64,000 nucleotides of DNA from Kryptolebias marmoratus (lineage: Eukaryota; Chordata; Actinopteri; Cyprinodontiformes; Rivulidae), in contig NC_051449.1 of the NCBI RefSeq assembly GCF_001649575.2, forward strand, positions 13,720,546-13,784,545, in the 5' to 3' direction. The notes under the pieces are model-generated. The model made no database searches and had not been told where the DNA came from. It was given only the letters and a program-made list of their open reading frames with translations. A program made the translations under genes and the position numbers. Positions 1-12,014 of this stretch are shown here, one piece after another (the stretch's first letter is position 1; the number at the start of each line of letters is the position of its first letter).

Positions 1-155
1 CTCAGTCCAGAAATGTGCAGTTCTAGGCACAGCCAAGATACTGCGCAGAACCCTCAAGCTCCCAGGCCTCTGGTAGAGGACCCGAGCTCAGAGGATGAAA
101 CAAAGACCACCCGCGGAGGGTGAGAAGGGAATTTTTTTTTTTTATATATATATAT
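1..155. repeat. End of a dispersed teleost repeat
   Basis: The stretch carries the phrase CCAGGCCTCTGGTAGAGGAC followed by a purine-rich segment, a T-run and a short TATATA tract. I recognise this combination from memory as the end of a common interspersed repeat in fish genomes, probably a retroelement tail. Its left part lies outside the window. The family assignment is by recall only. Confidence 0.5.
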
Positions 156-1490
156 GACTTTCAGAAAGCCAGAAATAACTTTTGATCAAGACCACTTTAA
201 CAGACAATAAGAAAATCTGGCTCCTTGGAAGCAAAATATAGAGAAATTAGAGGTAGTTTAAAACCTTTGCATGGTAGTGGGCCTTTCTTTTACAAGAACC
301 CAGTGTAAATGTATTTACAGTGTTTTCCCACCTTGTACTCCTGCAACTATTACTTTATATTCTTATTACTTCTACCACTGCTACACTGAGAGCCCCGTCA
401 TTATCTTTGAATATAATTTGTTCTAAATCACAGTGATTAGGTGAAATTTAATTATTGCCACTTGATATAAAGAATACGTCATTTTGATATCCTGAGGTGA
501 ATGTAACTCTTTTATTTCAACCTTTAAGTGCTCGCCTGGAACAAAGAACTACTCATGTCTAAGAATGAAGGGTGGGAAATATGGCACACAAACAGATTAT
601 ATTTTTTGACCCATGTGTTTCAGAAAACCAGAACCAGGTCACCTAATCTGAAAGACAACACACCCGAGTTGAGCTTAAAACAGAAAACTCATCAATTAGG
701 CACAATTATTGTCCGTTAAAATGTTATTTACCCAGTAAGTGGTGTGTTTTAAAAAGCATTTTATCTTCAGAGCCTCAGAACAACCAAAACAGGCTGTTAA
801 ATATAAAAATGAGAAGCACAGCTAAATGAAAGCGGCAGCAGTGGGTTCTTGTTTTGAAAAGTCAAGTGTATGCAAGGATAGATTTCCCCCCAGTTCTGCT
901 GCTTCACCTTTTTATGCCCATTTTAATCAAATTCGTGATTAGCTTCTGGTTTTAAAGGCCAATGAAATCAGCAAATAGAAGTTATCAAGTCACACATGAC
1001 CTACCTCTGAATCAGAACCATTAAAACGTCCCTTTAAGGACTGAGATAATATTTGTCTTGTACAGTGATAGGCACTGTTCAAGATGAATGTTATCTCTGT
1101 CCTTATTACAGTGTAATATAATAGATGTGCCCCACATAGTAAAAGGTCCCAATGGTAGCACTTATTCATCTTTTTGTTTGATCCTGTTATATTTAATCAA
1201 AGGAAACACTATTAAAGAGATAGTTCTGATCTTTTAAAGTAAGGTTCTGTAGAAAGGTTATGAACATTTCATGTCTTACCTGTTGCAGGTAGCTCTATGA
1301 ACGACCTCAGTTTGGGAAAAGAGAGTTTAATTCTGACCAGATTGATAAGCTAATGGCAAGTCTGAGCAGAGCCAAAGGCAAAGTGGACCCCCACTGAGAC
1401 TAGCTTTTAGCTCGACAGTCCTTCAGTTGTTTTTTTGTGGACCCAAAGTACAGACCAGGACAGGTGAATAAAATAAAGTCAATTTTGTTT
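156..1490. other. AT-rich intergenic DNA, no gene seen
   Basis: No open frame here shows family resemblance, and no paired splice signals frame a plausible exon. The short open frame at 528-719 looks like chance. Confidence 0.6.
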
Positions 1491-1494
1491 TACT

Positions 1495-1640
1495 TTCAGC
1501 TTCTCACAGCGAGCCAACTCACAAGAAATTCAGCAACTGATTCACGCCGGATGCCCTTCCTGACACAACCTGGGCTCAAACCTGCAGCCGCAGGATTACA
1601 AGACTGTGGCACTGACCACCAAGCTACTACTGCTCCTGAA
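1495..1640 (-). repeat. tRNA-derived SINE copy, minus orientation
   Basis: Read on the minus strand this contains a tRNA-like head: an A-box-like TAGCTTGGTGG and, about 35 bases later, a B-box-like GGTTTGAGCCC. On the plus strand it shows GGATGCCCTTCCTGACACAA, a phrase familiar from fish SINE bodies. It is degraded. The A/B boxes belong to the SINE promoter and do not indicate a functional tRNA gene. Confidence 0.65.
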
Positions 1641-2395
1641 CAAAAATAAAGTCAATAGTATATTAATAAAGAAAAGAGGCAAACAAGGCAACAAAAAACA
1701 AAGTAAAACAGCCATAAAGCTGACTGCAAACAGCATGACTGAACAATAACTGAAGGTGAACCTGGAGTATAAGTTTGCTGGGTGGGGTGATTAATGAGTG
1801 CAGGTGAGGCTAACGAGGAGGTGAACAGGTACGGATCATCAACAACAGGCTATGATGTCTGGGGAAAACTATGGACAATGGCACATGTCAAGAACAGGTA
1901 AACATCCTGAAAAACAGAATATATCCAAACAAAAACACAAGGAGAATCACGGCTGAGTTTAAAACAAATAACACAATTAAACTCCAACTATAAAATGAAC
2001 ACAAAACCCACAAAATCATGACTCTATATCTTCAAACGGAGCTCATTCAAAGAGCTATCTACAACAGGTAAGATAATAAATGTTCATAACCTCATCTACC
2101 TTGCTACAAAAGACCTGAATTATCCCTTTAGGACTAGATTTTGGTCATGATTGCTTCCCATTTGCTATAAAAGTTTACGTCATGTTCAACAGTCACAAAT
2201 TGTTCTTAAAAATGTCCCAGTTCAGACACGTGTTAGACAGACAGTGGCGCACACAATCTGCCATAAAACAAATCTGGTGTTTGCGTGCTCTGATCAAATG
2301 TCAGCTCTGCTTTAATGTCGACATGTTCTGATTCCTGATCCTTCTGATCACACATGTAGCCACATGCTGACTGCTGACTGCATCTCCCTCCCCCG

Positions 2396-2518
2396 GAGTG
2401 TCTCCGAGGTGCCGGAGCTGTGGTGGTGGTGGCGATGGGTGCCAGCACAGACATCGGGGAACAGTTGGCTCACCATCACACCAGGCTGGATGCCCAGATA
2501 GTAATAACAGCTAGAAGG
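2396..2518 (+). pseudogene. Fragment of an 11-beta-HSD1-like short-chain dehydrogenase gene
   Basis: One reading frame encodes about 40 residues matching the N-terminal Rossmann segment of the HSD11B1/HSD11B1L family: LRGA, then MGASTDIGEQLAHH, then QIVITARRG. Family members use the NADP-binding motif TGxxxGxG. Here the first Thr is Met and the central Gly is Asp (MGASTDIG), so the cofactor loop is broken. No further exons with the YxxxK catalytic motif were found nearby, and no donor site follows the conserved block. I infer a decayed single-exon relic of a duplicated hsd11b1-like gene. A diverged living gene is unlikely given the motif loss. Confidence 0.6.
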
Positions 2519-2599
2519 GGAGTCCACGCATCGCCCAAGGTCTGCGCTCTCGAGAATGTCTCTGATGTCATTTTGACACCTGTTGTGCACTTCCTTTCA

Positions 2600-4500
2600 C
2601 TATTTTCTACTATTGTCTTTCCTCATAAAACCATCTGCTGGAGCGCTTGGCAACAGCTTTTATTGTTTGGACATCATAATTACACACTCGCTCCACTTTA
2701 GCAGACAGCACTGGGTTTAAATTCATACAAAACAGGAGAAAGCAAGAAATATATGTGGCTTGCTCACGGCTGTAATGTAAGACTCTGAGGGGAGCCTTGT
2801 CACTTTAGTAGCTACTTATAAGATTGCATGAATGTAAAATAGCTTTTCTGCTTTTTTTAATAATAAAAAAGACTAAAACAAATGATTGTAAAGGAAAATC
2901 TCCCATAATCCCATAGAAAAGAGATGAAGCAGCATCTACTCTGCTCTGTATGAAGCTACACCAACACTAAATAAACACAGTTCTATTGATAGACTGAAAT
3001 GCTCTTTTATACACGCAAGAAAGCTCAAATCCATTATTCATAACACTATTTATACAGCCAATATGTGAAAGGCGGCAATAAGAAAATTTGCCTCTTCTTT
3101 TTTCATCTTATTATTACAGGGCCTTCCTCAAAAAACCTTGAAACTTTGTCTGCGTTCTCATTGGCCAATAAACAAATGCACTTGACTCTTTTGTGTTGCT
3201 TAGCAACCAAAGCCAGTCCTTGGTTTTTATATATGAAAAACCAGGATGCTGCCAATCTGGAGACTTGCAGGGTGCAGCATGAAGGAGATGCAGCCATGAT
3301 GCATTTTTTAATTGAAAGACTGCAAGCTTTTATTAGTGAAAAGACATGATTTTCACCTGTAGCTGCAGTGAAGATGATGACCTTTTATTGTTCAAATGTA
3401 ACTTGTGTTTGATTTCATGTCAGCTCCCAGTAAAACAATCTATATTTGTAATGATTTAATTAGCTTCAATACAAATAATTAACTTTTGGTCATTAGAGGT
3501 GGGCTTGGCACCATGTTCATTAGGAATAACAAAGACGAGGATGCTGTCAGGTTATGTTTCCTGGTAACAGGAGCAAAAGGTGGGTATTTGTGGCACACTT
3601 TCAATTTAATTTCTGCAGCTTCAAGCCTTAGTATATAGAGGCATAATTATTATTTTTATGCCATATAGGTGTATTTTTGCTGCCTTCTCAATGCATTTAG
3701 TCAGTCACTGTAACTGTACTACAGAAATGTACATTTTGGTTTTTTGGTAGCAGGGAGTAGGCTTAAGTGCCCTGTCTCCAATCTTCCCATCTTTACTGGT
3801 TGAACTTCTTTAAAAATATAAATATGAATAAAGGTCAAAGAGCAGAGGGCAGTACTTGTGGTCTCAGAGGTGTTAGCACCTCTCTCAGTCTTCAGTAGGT
3901 ATCTTGGGTTTGCTCAGGTCTTTTTACTGACATATCAAAGCTCAGAAAAGGTCTAGATCTGCACCCACCTCACATGCAGACTAAATGCTGTCTGTGTGAC
4001 ATCATACTGAGCAAAAAAGAAAATCAATGTGCGCAGGATTCATCCTGTAACAGTTTAGGTCAGCCTAACCCTTTGAGTACACGATGTACCTGCTCTGTTG
4101 GCGTGTTCATGTGTATGTGTATTCCCATCAGTTTGATGGTTTGATCTCCTCTGACTTCAGTGCTCCAACCATGCTATGATGATGTGAACAGATGCCAAAA
4201 TACACATAAAATGTTCAAACTGGGGTTTTATTTTACAATAAAAAAGCAGGAAACAGCATGCATTACAATGTGGTTTGATTAGTCATCTGTAAACATTTAG
4301 AGGAACAATATGTGGCGTATGTTAAAAAAAATAACAAAACACTGGAAATGAATAAAAAACAATAACACAAAGCAGGTTCTGTCTGTTTTGTACAAGGCAC
4401 TTTGTGATATAATTACAGTATTTCCCTAAGCAGCTTTCACTGCACGATTCATGCTTAAATTGTGCTTTTGATTGCAATTTTGTTGGTAATTAACATAGCC
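2600..4500. other. Intergenic DNA without recognisable gene
   Basis: No gene was recognised. The notable site is a 13-bp inverted repeat, GTTGCTTAGCAAC at 3195-3207, preceded by a palindromic CCAAT element, ATTGGCCAAT, near 3160. Confidence 0.5.
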
Positions 4501-5253
4501 GAACGCTCATTCATTTCATTCGCGGACTGAATCAGAACATTTGAAGTGGATTTTAAAGGGCGGGTTTCGTACTGTCGCTGCTGAATGAACAGGAAATCTT
4601 GTCGTTGACGCCAACATGGTCGAGGCGTGCTGGTTACAGGTGGCGTGTAGCGAAGGGCGCTGCTCGTGCTGAGAGGTAGACTGGGACTTGTTGTTCTCTG
4701 AACATTGTCACAACAAAATCACTAGTCTTCCACTCAGCACTACCAACACTTGACACCCCAACCCCACCCCCCTTCCCATCTTGGTCAGGTTCACATTCTC
4801 TTCTTGAATCTGTGATGAAAGAAAAGGAAACAGGGTTGTGAACTTCAGTCTTAAAAATGGCCTGGCGCAGAACGTAATGTATGATTTTACAGTGGTGACA
4901 GGGTGAATTTGGGAGTCAGAGGCACTCTGGTGTTGCAGAGCTCCTCCTGCAGCACTGTTAACAGGTTGTGAACTTTTGTCGGAGACGGAAACAGTACATC
5001 CAATCTCCATTCTCTGTGTTTTTCTCAGCCGATTTCTCTCTGAAGCCTGTTGACATTCCATCCTTCCTTTGTTGTTTTAATGCCAACCTTTCAGCTCCTC
5101 TCAAAAGAGGGAGACGGGAGGGGTGGGGGGTGGGGGGGCACGCACAGAGAGAGGATCACAGCACTTAGGATGAGCATTGTTGACCATGCACTGCGAGCTG
5201 AAACAAGAGATCCAGACAGAAGAACCTGAATCGTGAACCTTCAGCTTACCAAG

Positions 5254-5284
<31 letters not shown>

Positions 5285-6480
5285 TTTTTTCCCCTCCCTA
5301 ATAAGACAGAGGAGGAGAACAGGCGTGGAGAAGGTCCTGCATCCCCAGAATGTGTTTGAGCTGGTAGCTATGCAACAAGACTGGGAGTGAGTGGAAGAGG
5401 GGGGTGGGGGGATGGGAAGATGGGGACAGTTTAGTGAGAGGAAGGAAGTCAGGCAAAAAAAAGAAAAAAAAAGAAAAGCTGGGGTCTTCAGGTGCAAACT
5501 ATAGAAAACATGAGCACGGAGAAGAGGAGAGATAATCAATAACGCTCACTAAGCTCATTTTAATCCACTGTCAATTTAAAGTAAATTAGGGAACCCTCTT
5601 TGCTATGGATCTGGGAGCCTGACAATGAAAACATCTGCTGCTTCAAAGTCATCAATTTCATTTCCACACAGCTGGTGGGTTGACTGCTGAGCGTAACAAC
5701 CAACGCGTGTGCCAATATTGTTCCCAAAGAGCAGAAAAGGAAAAAAGAAAGAAAAAAAAACGAGCCATGAATGAGCTGTTATTCCCCTCAGAGCTCTGCT
5801 AAAAGGAAATGATGAGTCCTAGACGTGGGAGCTGTCCAGTGTCTCGGTGCTGAATGACGCCCTACTTTGTTTTTCCATCTGCTCCTCAGCTCCTCGCCTC
5901 GATTGCGGCCCGGCAAAGAGAAAAAACACACACACACACACATGCCACCTGTTGCTGCACCAAAGTTTTCTCTCAGGAGCAAAAAAGACCTCTAATCTTT
6001 GCTGTATAAACGGCCACAATCCCAGATCTGAGCTGTAGTAAAGGTTTATCAAATCCCAGCTACATGACGACATGATAAACAATTTTTTTCCCCTTCCTCT
6101 CCTTCAGGCGAGGCAGGAAGAGGAGAAAGGCGCTCTCATTTTTATTTCCCTTTAGTCACATTCGGGATTTTCTTGCTCTATAATCTGAGGCTTTTATTCG
6201 CATTTGGCTTGGTCGCAAAAAATATTTAAAGAAAAAAAAAGGTAGATGATTTAAAGAGAGAGAGAAAATACACCCTGTGGAAGGAAAAAAGGGCAAAGCA
6301 GACACGACATTTAGACAAGAGCTGCAGCAGGATGGAGGATGTATGAGGGGTGTACTTACTGTGTCTCGACGGGAACAGCAGGAAATGATGCCGACATGCA
6401 GCGTGTGCTGGTTCTGGATGAGTAACCGACGCTTCACCTGTTTCACTCTTTGCTTTTCTCTCTCCCTCTCTCTCTCTCTC
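4501..6480. other. GC-richer intergenic tract with microsatellites
   Basis: A GC-rich island at about 4555-4680 holds an ATG in good start context (GCCAACATGG at 4611-4620), but its frame stops after 18 codons. Simple repeats include (GT)n at about 5262-5284, (CA)n at about 5929-5942 and a CT-rich run ending at 6485. On the minus strand a donor-like GTAAGT lies at 6354-6359 below the GA-rich strand. No protein family was recognised. Confidence 0.45.
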
Positions 6481-6489
6481 TCTCTACAG

Positions 6490-6770
6490 AAATCAGCTCC
6501 AGACTGTGCGCCCTCCCATCCGAGCCCCACGTAATGGTCACCGTGATGTTACTGGGTAAGCTGGAGGAAGATGGATCAGAGTCTTTATAAGCTGCCTGGA
6601 GGAGACGGGGAGGAGGTGGGACAATGAGGAGTGACGTGACTTGACGTGATTTTTTTTCTCCCCCCTCTTCCTTTTTTTCAGACCGTGTTGAGGGTGCGGC
6701 CCGAACCAGCAGCCAATATACACTATATGATTAAAATTAGCCAATGAATAAAACATATGGAGGCTGGGAA
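6490..6770 (+). other. Candidate last two exons of an unassigned transcript
   Basis: A long CT tract ends in an acceptor at 6489. The candidate exon 6490-6555 ends in GTAAG. A 126-bp intron follows, ending in a strong pyrimidine tract and TTTTTTTCAG at 6681. The second exon contains a stop codon at 6732-6734 and AATAAA at 6747-6752. One frame stays open across the junction, from ATG at 6534 for 24 codons (MVTVMLL, then DRVEGAARTSS, to the stop), and is also open upstream to 6492. The peptide is not one I recognise. It could be the 3' end of a coding gene, a long noncoding RNA, or chance. A minus-strand reading of the same area (GA-rich leader plus donor at 6354) competes with it. Confidence 0.25.
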
Positions 6771-6896
6771 TATATGGTATTATTGCCAATATAGCATCTG
6801 TTATAAGACCTTATAGTGTAAGGCTGTGGGAATGTTGCCTGAAATTATGGCCGTCTTATGGAGACGTGTATCTCAGTCTGGTGAAGGAAAATAATG

Positions 6897-6898
<2 letters not shown>

Positions 6899-6958
<60 letters not shown>
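6899..6958. repeat. (TA)n microsatellite
   Basis: About 28 uninterrupted TA units are followed by TAATAATAA. It lies just upstream of the GCTAGC tandem-repeat element. Confidence 0.98.
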
Positions 6959-6963
<5 letters not shown>

Positions 6964-6994
6964 TAATAAAAATTAAAACTAGGGAAATTGCATT

Positions 6995-7405
6995 TTCTGT
7001 GAAAATTCAGAATGGATGCTGAGTGCTGAATGACGTTGCTGAAATGTGCTGAAGAAGCTGAAACCTAAAAGAAGCAGAACACTAGCTAAAAGCCACAAGT
7101 AGCAAAAGGCTAGCTAAAAGCTATGAAACAAAAGCTAGCTAAAAGTGGAAAATGGCTGGTTAAAGGCTAAAAGTAGCAAAGGACCAGCTAGAAGCTAGAT
7201 GTAGCAAAATGGTTTAAAAGTAGCAAAACGCTAGCTATAAGCAGGAAAATGTTAACTAAATACAGAAAGTTGCAAAAGGCTAGATAAAAGCTAAATATAG
7301 CAAAAGAAGACAAATATAGAGCAAGCACACTGAAGCAGACTTTAAAGAAAAAAATGTTCTTAAAGGAACTGAAGGAATCTCAGTGGGAAATATTTCTAAA
7401 TAAGG
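6995..7405 (+). repeat. Interspersed element with internal GCTAGCTAAAAG tandem repeats, copy 1
   Basis: Positions 7075-7310 hold degenerate units built on GCTAGCTAAAAGC and AAAGTAGCAAAAGG, about 20-30 bases each. Both flanks also match the second copy at 33240-33625: a 5' part with repeated TGCTGAA and AAGCTGAAAC, and a 3' part with ACTGAAGCAGA and AAGGAACTGAA. The unit of dispersal is therefore a larger element carrying an internal minisatellite. Confidence 0.75.
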
Positions 7406-7479
7406 TTTCAGACATATATGCCCCCTATGATTGGAAACAAAATCCCCCCTAAGTGCTTCTCCTCTGTGGAGCACAGAGG

Positions 7480-10400
7480 CCAAATTAATTTAAAGCTGAA
7501 CTGTGAGATCAAGATTAGACATAAAATTGATTCTCAGCAAGAAAGATAAAATATTACATAGCTGGAGGTTGAGGAAAACACAATAGCAAGATAATGTTTT
7601 TAGGAAAACAATAAAGCTAAACACAGCTTTAATTTACAACATGACAGATAAAATGTTGCCTTTGGCTCAAATAAAACAGAAAAACAGTAACTGACATAAA
7701 ACAAGAGGTGAAAAGAAATAAATTACTGACAAAGCTGTAAAACTGCATGAATTAAAGATTTAAAACTGTGCTTTATTAATATTAATATCACTGCGTCATT
7801 TTAAAAAGAAGACTGAATGGTGACACTTTATTCAACCCCAGGTGGGATGAATAAAGTTATTCAGTTTTAGAGTAAAAAATAATTTTCCAAAACCTGAAGT
7901 CATCCATTACAAAGGTCTAAAATCTGAAAAATCTCACCTCAGGACAGGATTTCTGTTTATCACAGAGCTAAACTGAAAATTGACACATAAAATGAACATT
8001 TTGTTTTAGCAGTAAACATATCTAAAGACTAGAAGCCATTTTTCTGTCTCTTTCTGTCCTCCTGGCAGTTTTTATTGTTAACCTACCAGTTCAAAATATT
8101 TGCAGTAAAACACCTATGAGTTGGATCGTTTCAGCAATTACATAAAACTGAGCAACAATGTCAGCGTCAACAAAAGGATAATTGGTCCTGTCCTCCACCT
8201 GCTACTGCAGCAGCAATTACTAAAATAAAAAAATAAAAAAGGAGTTTTTAACTTTATTTGAGCGAATGTAGAAATCTGACTCTTTCCTCAGAGATTCCTA
8301 AAATACAAACAACAACAAAAAAACAACTCTTGGATGAAAACTCGACATTTTGCAGCAAGTCCTTAAAATTTTGAGTAAACGTGACCAATGAAGGACACAA
8401 AAAGAAGCGACAGACGTAAAAGAAATGATTCATACCAAATGATAATCATATGTAAAAATCAAGGCCTTAAGAAATAAAACAAGATGACCTGAGAGAGAAA
8501 TCATCCCTCAGTTGATTCTTTTACTGCTTTTTGCTTTTAACTGCTTGGAAATCACCTCGTTGATGCTAAATATATTTATCTTTTATTTAAAAGTAATACA
8601 TGTACAGATGAGTCAGTTTTAAAAACAACACTTTAAATTTTGAATAAGATTTAGATGGGCTTGTTAAAAATGAAACTAGCATGGTATGACATCAGTCCAT
8701 GGAAAGATTATACACTTTATGAATTATAACTTGCAATTAGTCTGCAAGCCTCAGAATATTAAGGCTTTTTCATTTACATTTGGAAGTGTTGTATATAGTT
8801 ATGAAACCTGTAAAAAATAATCTATGTACATTGTCATGCCTACAGATTTACATATCCAATCATGTTCCTGCTCATCATCACTTGTTAGTTAACTTACAAT
8901 TGTTTTTAATTTATCTTTAAAATAAAAAGAAAATGTTGATTTATTTATACAACACATAAAAACAACAAAAGAAAAAAATAAGAACAAAGAAACACAAAAA
9001 ATAACCAACAGAACAAGTAAATCTAAAATAAAACACTGAAACACGTCATGAAACCATCAGCTCTAATTGGATCCCCGACTCTGCCTGTATCTTTGAAATA
9101 AAAAGTTAACTCAGATGGTCTTCCCAGGTCTCCTACAGCGATGTCTTGAAGCTTCTTGTTGCTGAGAACCTGACAGAGTTCAAGTGACTGTGACACGTAT
9201 ATCTGCAGAATCGCTGCAACTTGTTAGATCATGTCTATCAATTTACTGCGGTTGTTTCAGCAGGGCTCGACTCGACAACACTTCTCGCCCGCGGAACACG
9301 TTGAGATCCCATTAAAAGGTTGCTTCCTGTTTGAAGTTGAGCTATTTAAATCAGAGCTATTTAAATCTCCTTCTGTCACCTGCTATTCGACAGCTCTTCG
9401 CAGTTTACAGGCTGCGGAGAACCATCTTACTCTTCCTCTGCTCTATGATTACAAAGGTACTTCAGGTGACTCCTCTCTCGTTGTAAATAAGGCCCTCTCT
9501 GTGCTCTGCTCCTTCGGACAAAATGACCAAACAGAAACCTGGTAGCTGCTGCTAATAGCTATCACAAAAGCTTTGTTCCTTTGATATCAGAGCTGTCTGA
9601 TTATCAAGGAAACACAAGAGTCGGGCTCAGGGAGGAACCCGGGGGAAGGTCTTGTTCACTGTGTTGTGGGGCTTCAGCAGATTAATGCACATCTCACTCT
9701 GTGTCTCTTGATGGAAACATCAGGAGGCAGGATTATGCATATTAGCGATGCCCCTCTGTTCTCCCCACTGCTTTCAGGGCTTAATGTTAACATCTGCACA
9801 CCAAGAGGCACAGATGAGCTGGAAGACTGCGCTGAAAGTCCTCCATTCAGATTATTTATCTGATCACTATAATGGACCAGGCATGTTATTTCGACAACAT
9901 TATAATGGAGTCCAAAAGGAAGAAAAGGCTCGGGCTCTTTGGTGTTGATAGAAGCTGAGTCACTAAGGCCTACCTGATAGAAACCACTTCACAGAAAAAA
10001 AAAATACCCTGAATGTTTAAAGTTGCTTAATTACCTGTATTTCAATAAATTATTTCTTTTTTTTCCCCCTGATTTCAGTATTCACCAGTCATTTTAAATT
10101 AAAACAAAAGGAGCATAATTATCATTCTGCATGTAGCTGTTGTTGATAACATCCATTTGCTGTTTAAATGGGTGGGAGTGAATTTGGATAAGCTGCAGGG
10201 CACATGCAGAGGTGTGGGAGCATTTTAAGGCTGTGAACATTTATTATGCTTCATCCTCGGGGTCAAAACTCTGCTTGTGTGGGCTGGCCTGGGAATATGA
10301 TGGAAATGTGCAAACTCCCAGAAAACAAAGTGAGGCTGCAGGATGTGCTGTGGCTCCTGAATTCTACCTTCTGGACAAAACATGAAGCCAAACTGGATGG

Positions 10401-10760
10401 TGAAAAAAGAAACAGGAGAGCTCTTTGGGGGGCGGCAGCTCTATATGCAGATGTTTGTCCGACCTCGTGACTTGCTGCAAAGACAGTAAACATTACAGAC
10501 AGGGTGTTTCTTCTGAGAGCGCTAAATCTGAACCTCACCTTTAAGGTAATGTGGTTAAGGTTGATTGTATGGGTGTGGAGGCAGACGTGCAGCACTGAAT
10601 CATAGACTCTGGTTCTGTTCACAGGAACGGCTCCCTCTGGTGTCGAACGTCAGAGGGAGCTGGATAAGCAGGCTGTCTTGAAGATTCAACAGTTTGCATG
10701 TGGACGTGTCTACATTTCTTGATAGAAATATGGTCCTTTACATGTTACATCACAGCTGAA
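7480..10760. other. AT-rich intergenic DNA downstream of fzr1
   Basis: No gene was recognised. A more GC-balanced block at about 9060-9950 holds chance-length open frames on both strands (for example a 104-codon frame at 9231-9545) without family resemblance or paired splice sites. The rest is A/T-rich. Confidence 0.5.
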
Positions 10761-10764
10761 CTTT

Positions 10765-11640
10765 CATGAAACGTTACAGCGTGCCATGACTGATTTACCA
10801 ACAACTGAGCCAAAAGCTACGTCCACTCCCTGATTTAAAACCTTACTGAAGAAGCTACAATCAACATGTGTATGCTTTTATCAGTCTTATATCATTTCTT
10901 AGGAATTTTACCAAATTTTTCTGCCTCAGCATTTTAATCAGGTCGACATTTGGGCTTTGACTGCATCGATTCAACACCAGGATTGGTTTAATCAGACATT
11001 TTTTGTTCTAGATTTGCAGCAGAGCTTGGCGCCGTTGCCCTGCTGTGTGTCCAAATTTCCTCCATGCCAAACAGATGGCCTTGCATTTGACTCTGAAATA
11101 CTTCACACAGAAGGGTTCATGGGTTTAACGCAGTGACTGCACGGTGCCCGGGACTTGTGGCGTGAAAACAAGCCCAAATCATCATTCTTCCACCGCTGTG
11201 CTTGACAGCTGGTACGAAAGGTTTACGTTGTCCTAATGACGCTTGGTTCATTCTGATGCAACTTGGTAAAACTATGCAGCCAATTTGTCTTTTTAGAGCT
11301 TTTCTCCAATAATTCTTTCAAACAAATCGCACCTCTTGTGTCTTTATCTGCTTGTACCGTCATAAATTTTAACATCTGACCTGTTGGCGAGACTCGGAGT
11401 GTCTAAAGAGCATCTCTCGGCTTGTTTGTTCCCCAACTTTTCTCAACACTTTGCACAGAAATAAACAATCTTTATCACTGTAGAATGATGGGATATTTCT
11501 GTTGTTTAGAAATGGCCTTAAAAATCAAACCCAGATCGATGGGCAGCAACGTCGGACTGTTGAGATCTTTCTTTGCATGTAATGTTCCACATATATCTAT
11601 AGTTGGACTAAATTTTGGATTAGATTAAAAAAGAAAACTT
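10765..11640 (-). mobile_element. Decayed Tc1/mariner transposon, minus orientation
   Basis: Read on the minus strand, a block near 11480-11560 matches the DNA-binding start of fish Tc1 transposase genes (GGCCATTTCTAAACAA, then CATCATTCTACAGTGA). Blocks at 11040-11210 match the catalytic part, with a phrase equivalent to AGAGTCAAATG and GGCCATCTGT. Further downstream, near 10870-10950, come AAAATGCTGAGGCAG and GAC-TGATAAAAGCATACA-like segments, and the 3' flank near 10770-10800 resembles the element's tail. The order is preserved but internal stretches are deleted and stops are frequent, so it cannot encode a transposase. Recognised from memory of the consensus. Confidence 0.8.
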
Positions 11641-12008
11641 TAAAGAAAGGGTTACACGGTTGAGGAATATATTAAAAGGTAAATCACATCACTGACGTTT
11701 TGCAGAATTAGGTCACTGATTTGTACGTCAAGCCTCAGAACAGAAATATCTTCCTTTTAAATTGGCTGCATAGTTTCGAGGTGGCTTCAAAGTACATTTC
11801 CAGAGTTCAGCTGTTAAAATTTCCCCCCTAAACGCTCCAAAGCAAGTTCTGTAAACAAACCATCAGCATCCCTAGTTTAGCAAACAGAATTCAAAAAATG
11901 AAACAAGGCTGCAAACAGAAAACAGCAAAATGCAGCAGAGGATATGTAGGTTTTCCCTTTTTTCCTTAAAAAGAAAAAGACGTATGAATGCTCAACACAA
12001 AAAAGTTC

Positions 12009-12014
12009 TTTATT
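12009..12014 (-). terminator. fzr1: fzr1 polyadenylation signal
   Basis: TTTATT on the plus strand reads AATAAA on the minus strand, about 1.0 kb beyond the fzr1 stop codon. It is the best candidate for the end of the fzr1 transcript and implies a 3' UTR of about 1 kb (roughly 12000-13013). Confidence 0.5.

Noticed and set aside
1495..1640. tRNA gene suggested by A- and B-box-like motifs
   Set aside because: The boxes do not fold into a proper cloverleaf with an anticodon arm, and the surrounding body is that of a SINE.
7075..7310. CRISPR-like array from the repeated GCTAGCTAAAAG units
   Set aside because: The units are imperfect, contiguous and variable in length, with no unique spacers, and the DNA is vertebrate.
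9040..9215. Open minus-strand stretch reading KKLQDIAVGDLGRPSELTF
   Set aside because: It looks protein-like for about 60 codons but has no ATG, no clear acceptor or donor in phase and no recognised family. I could not support it as an exon.
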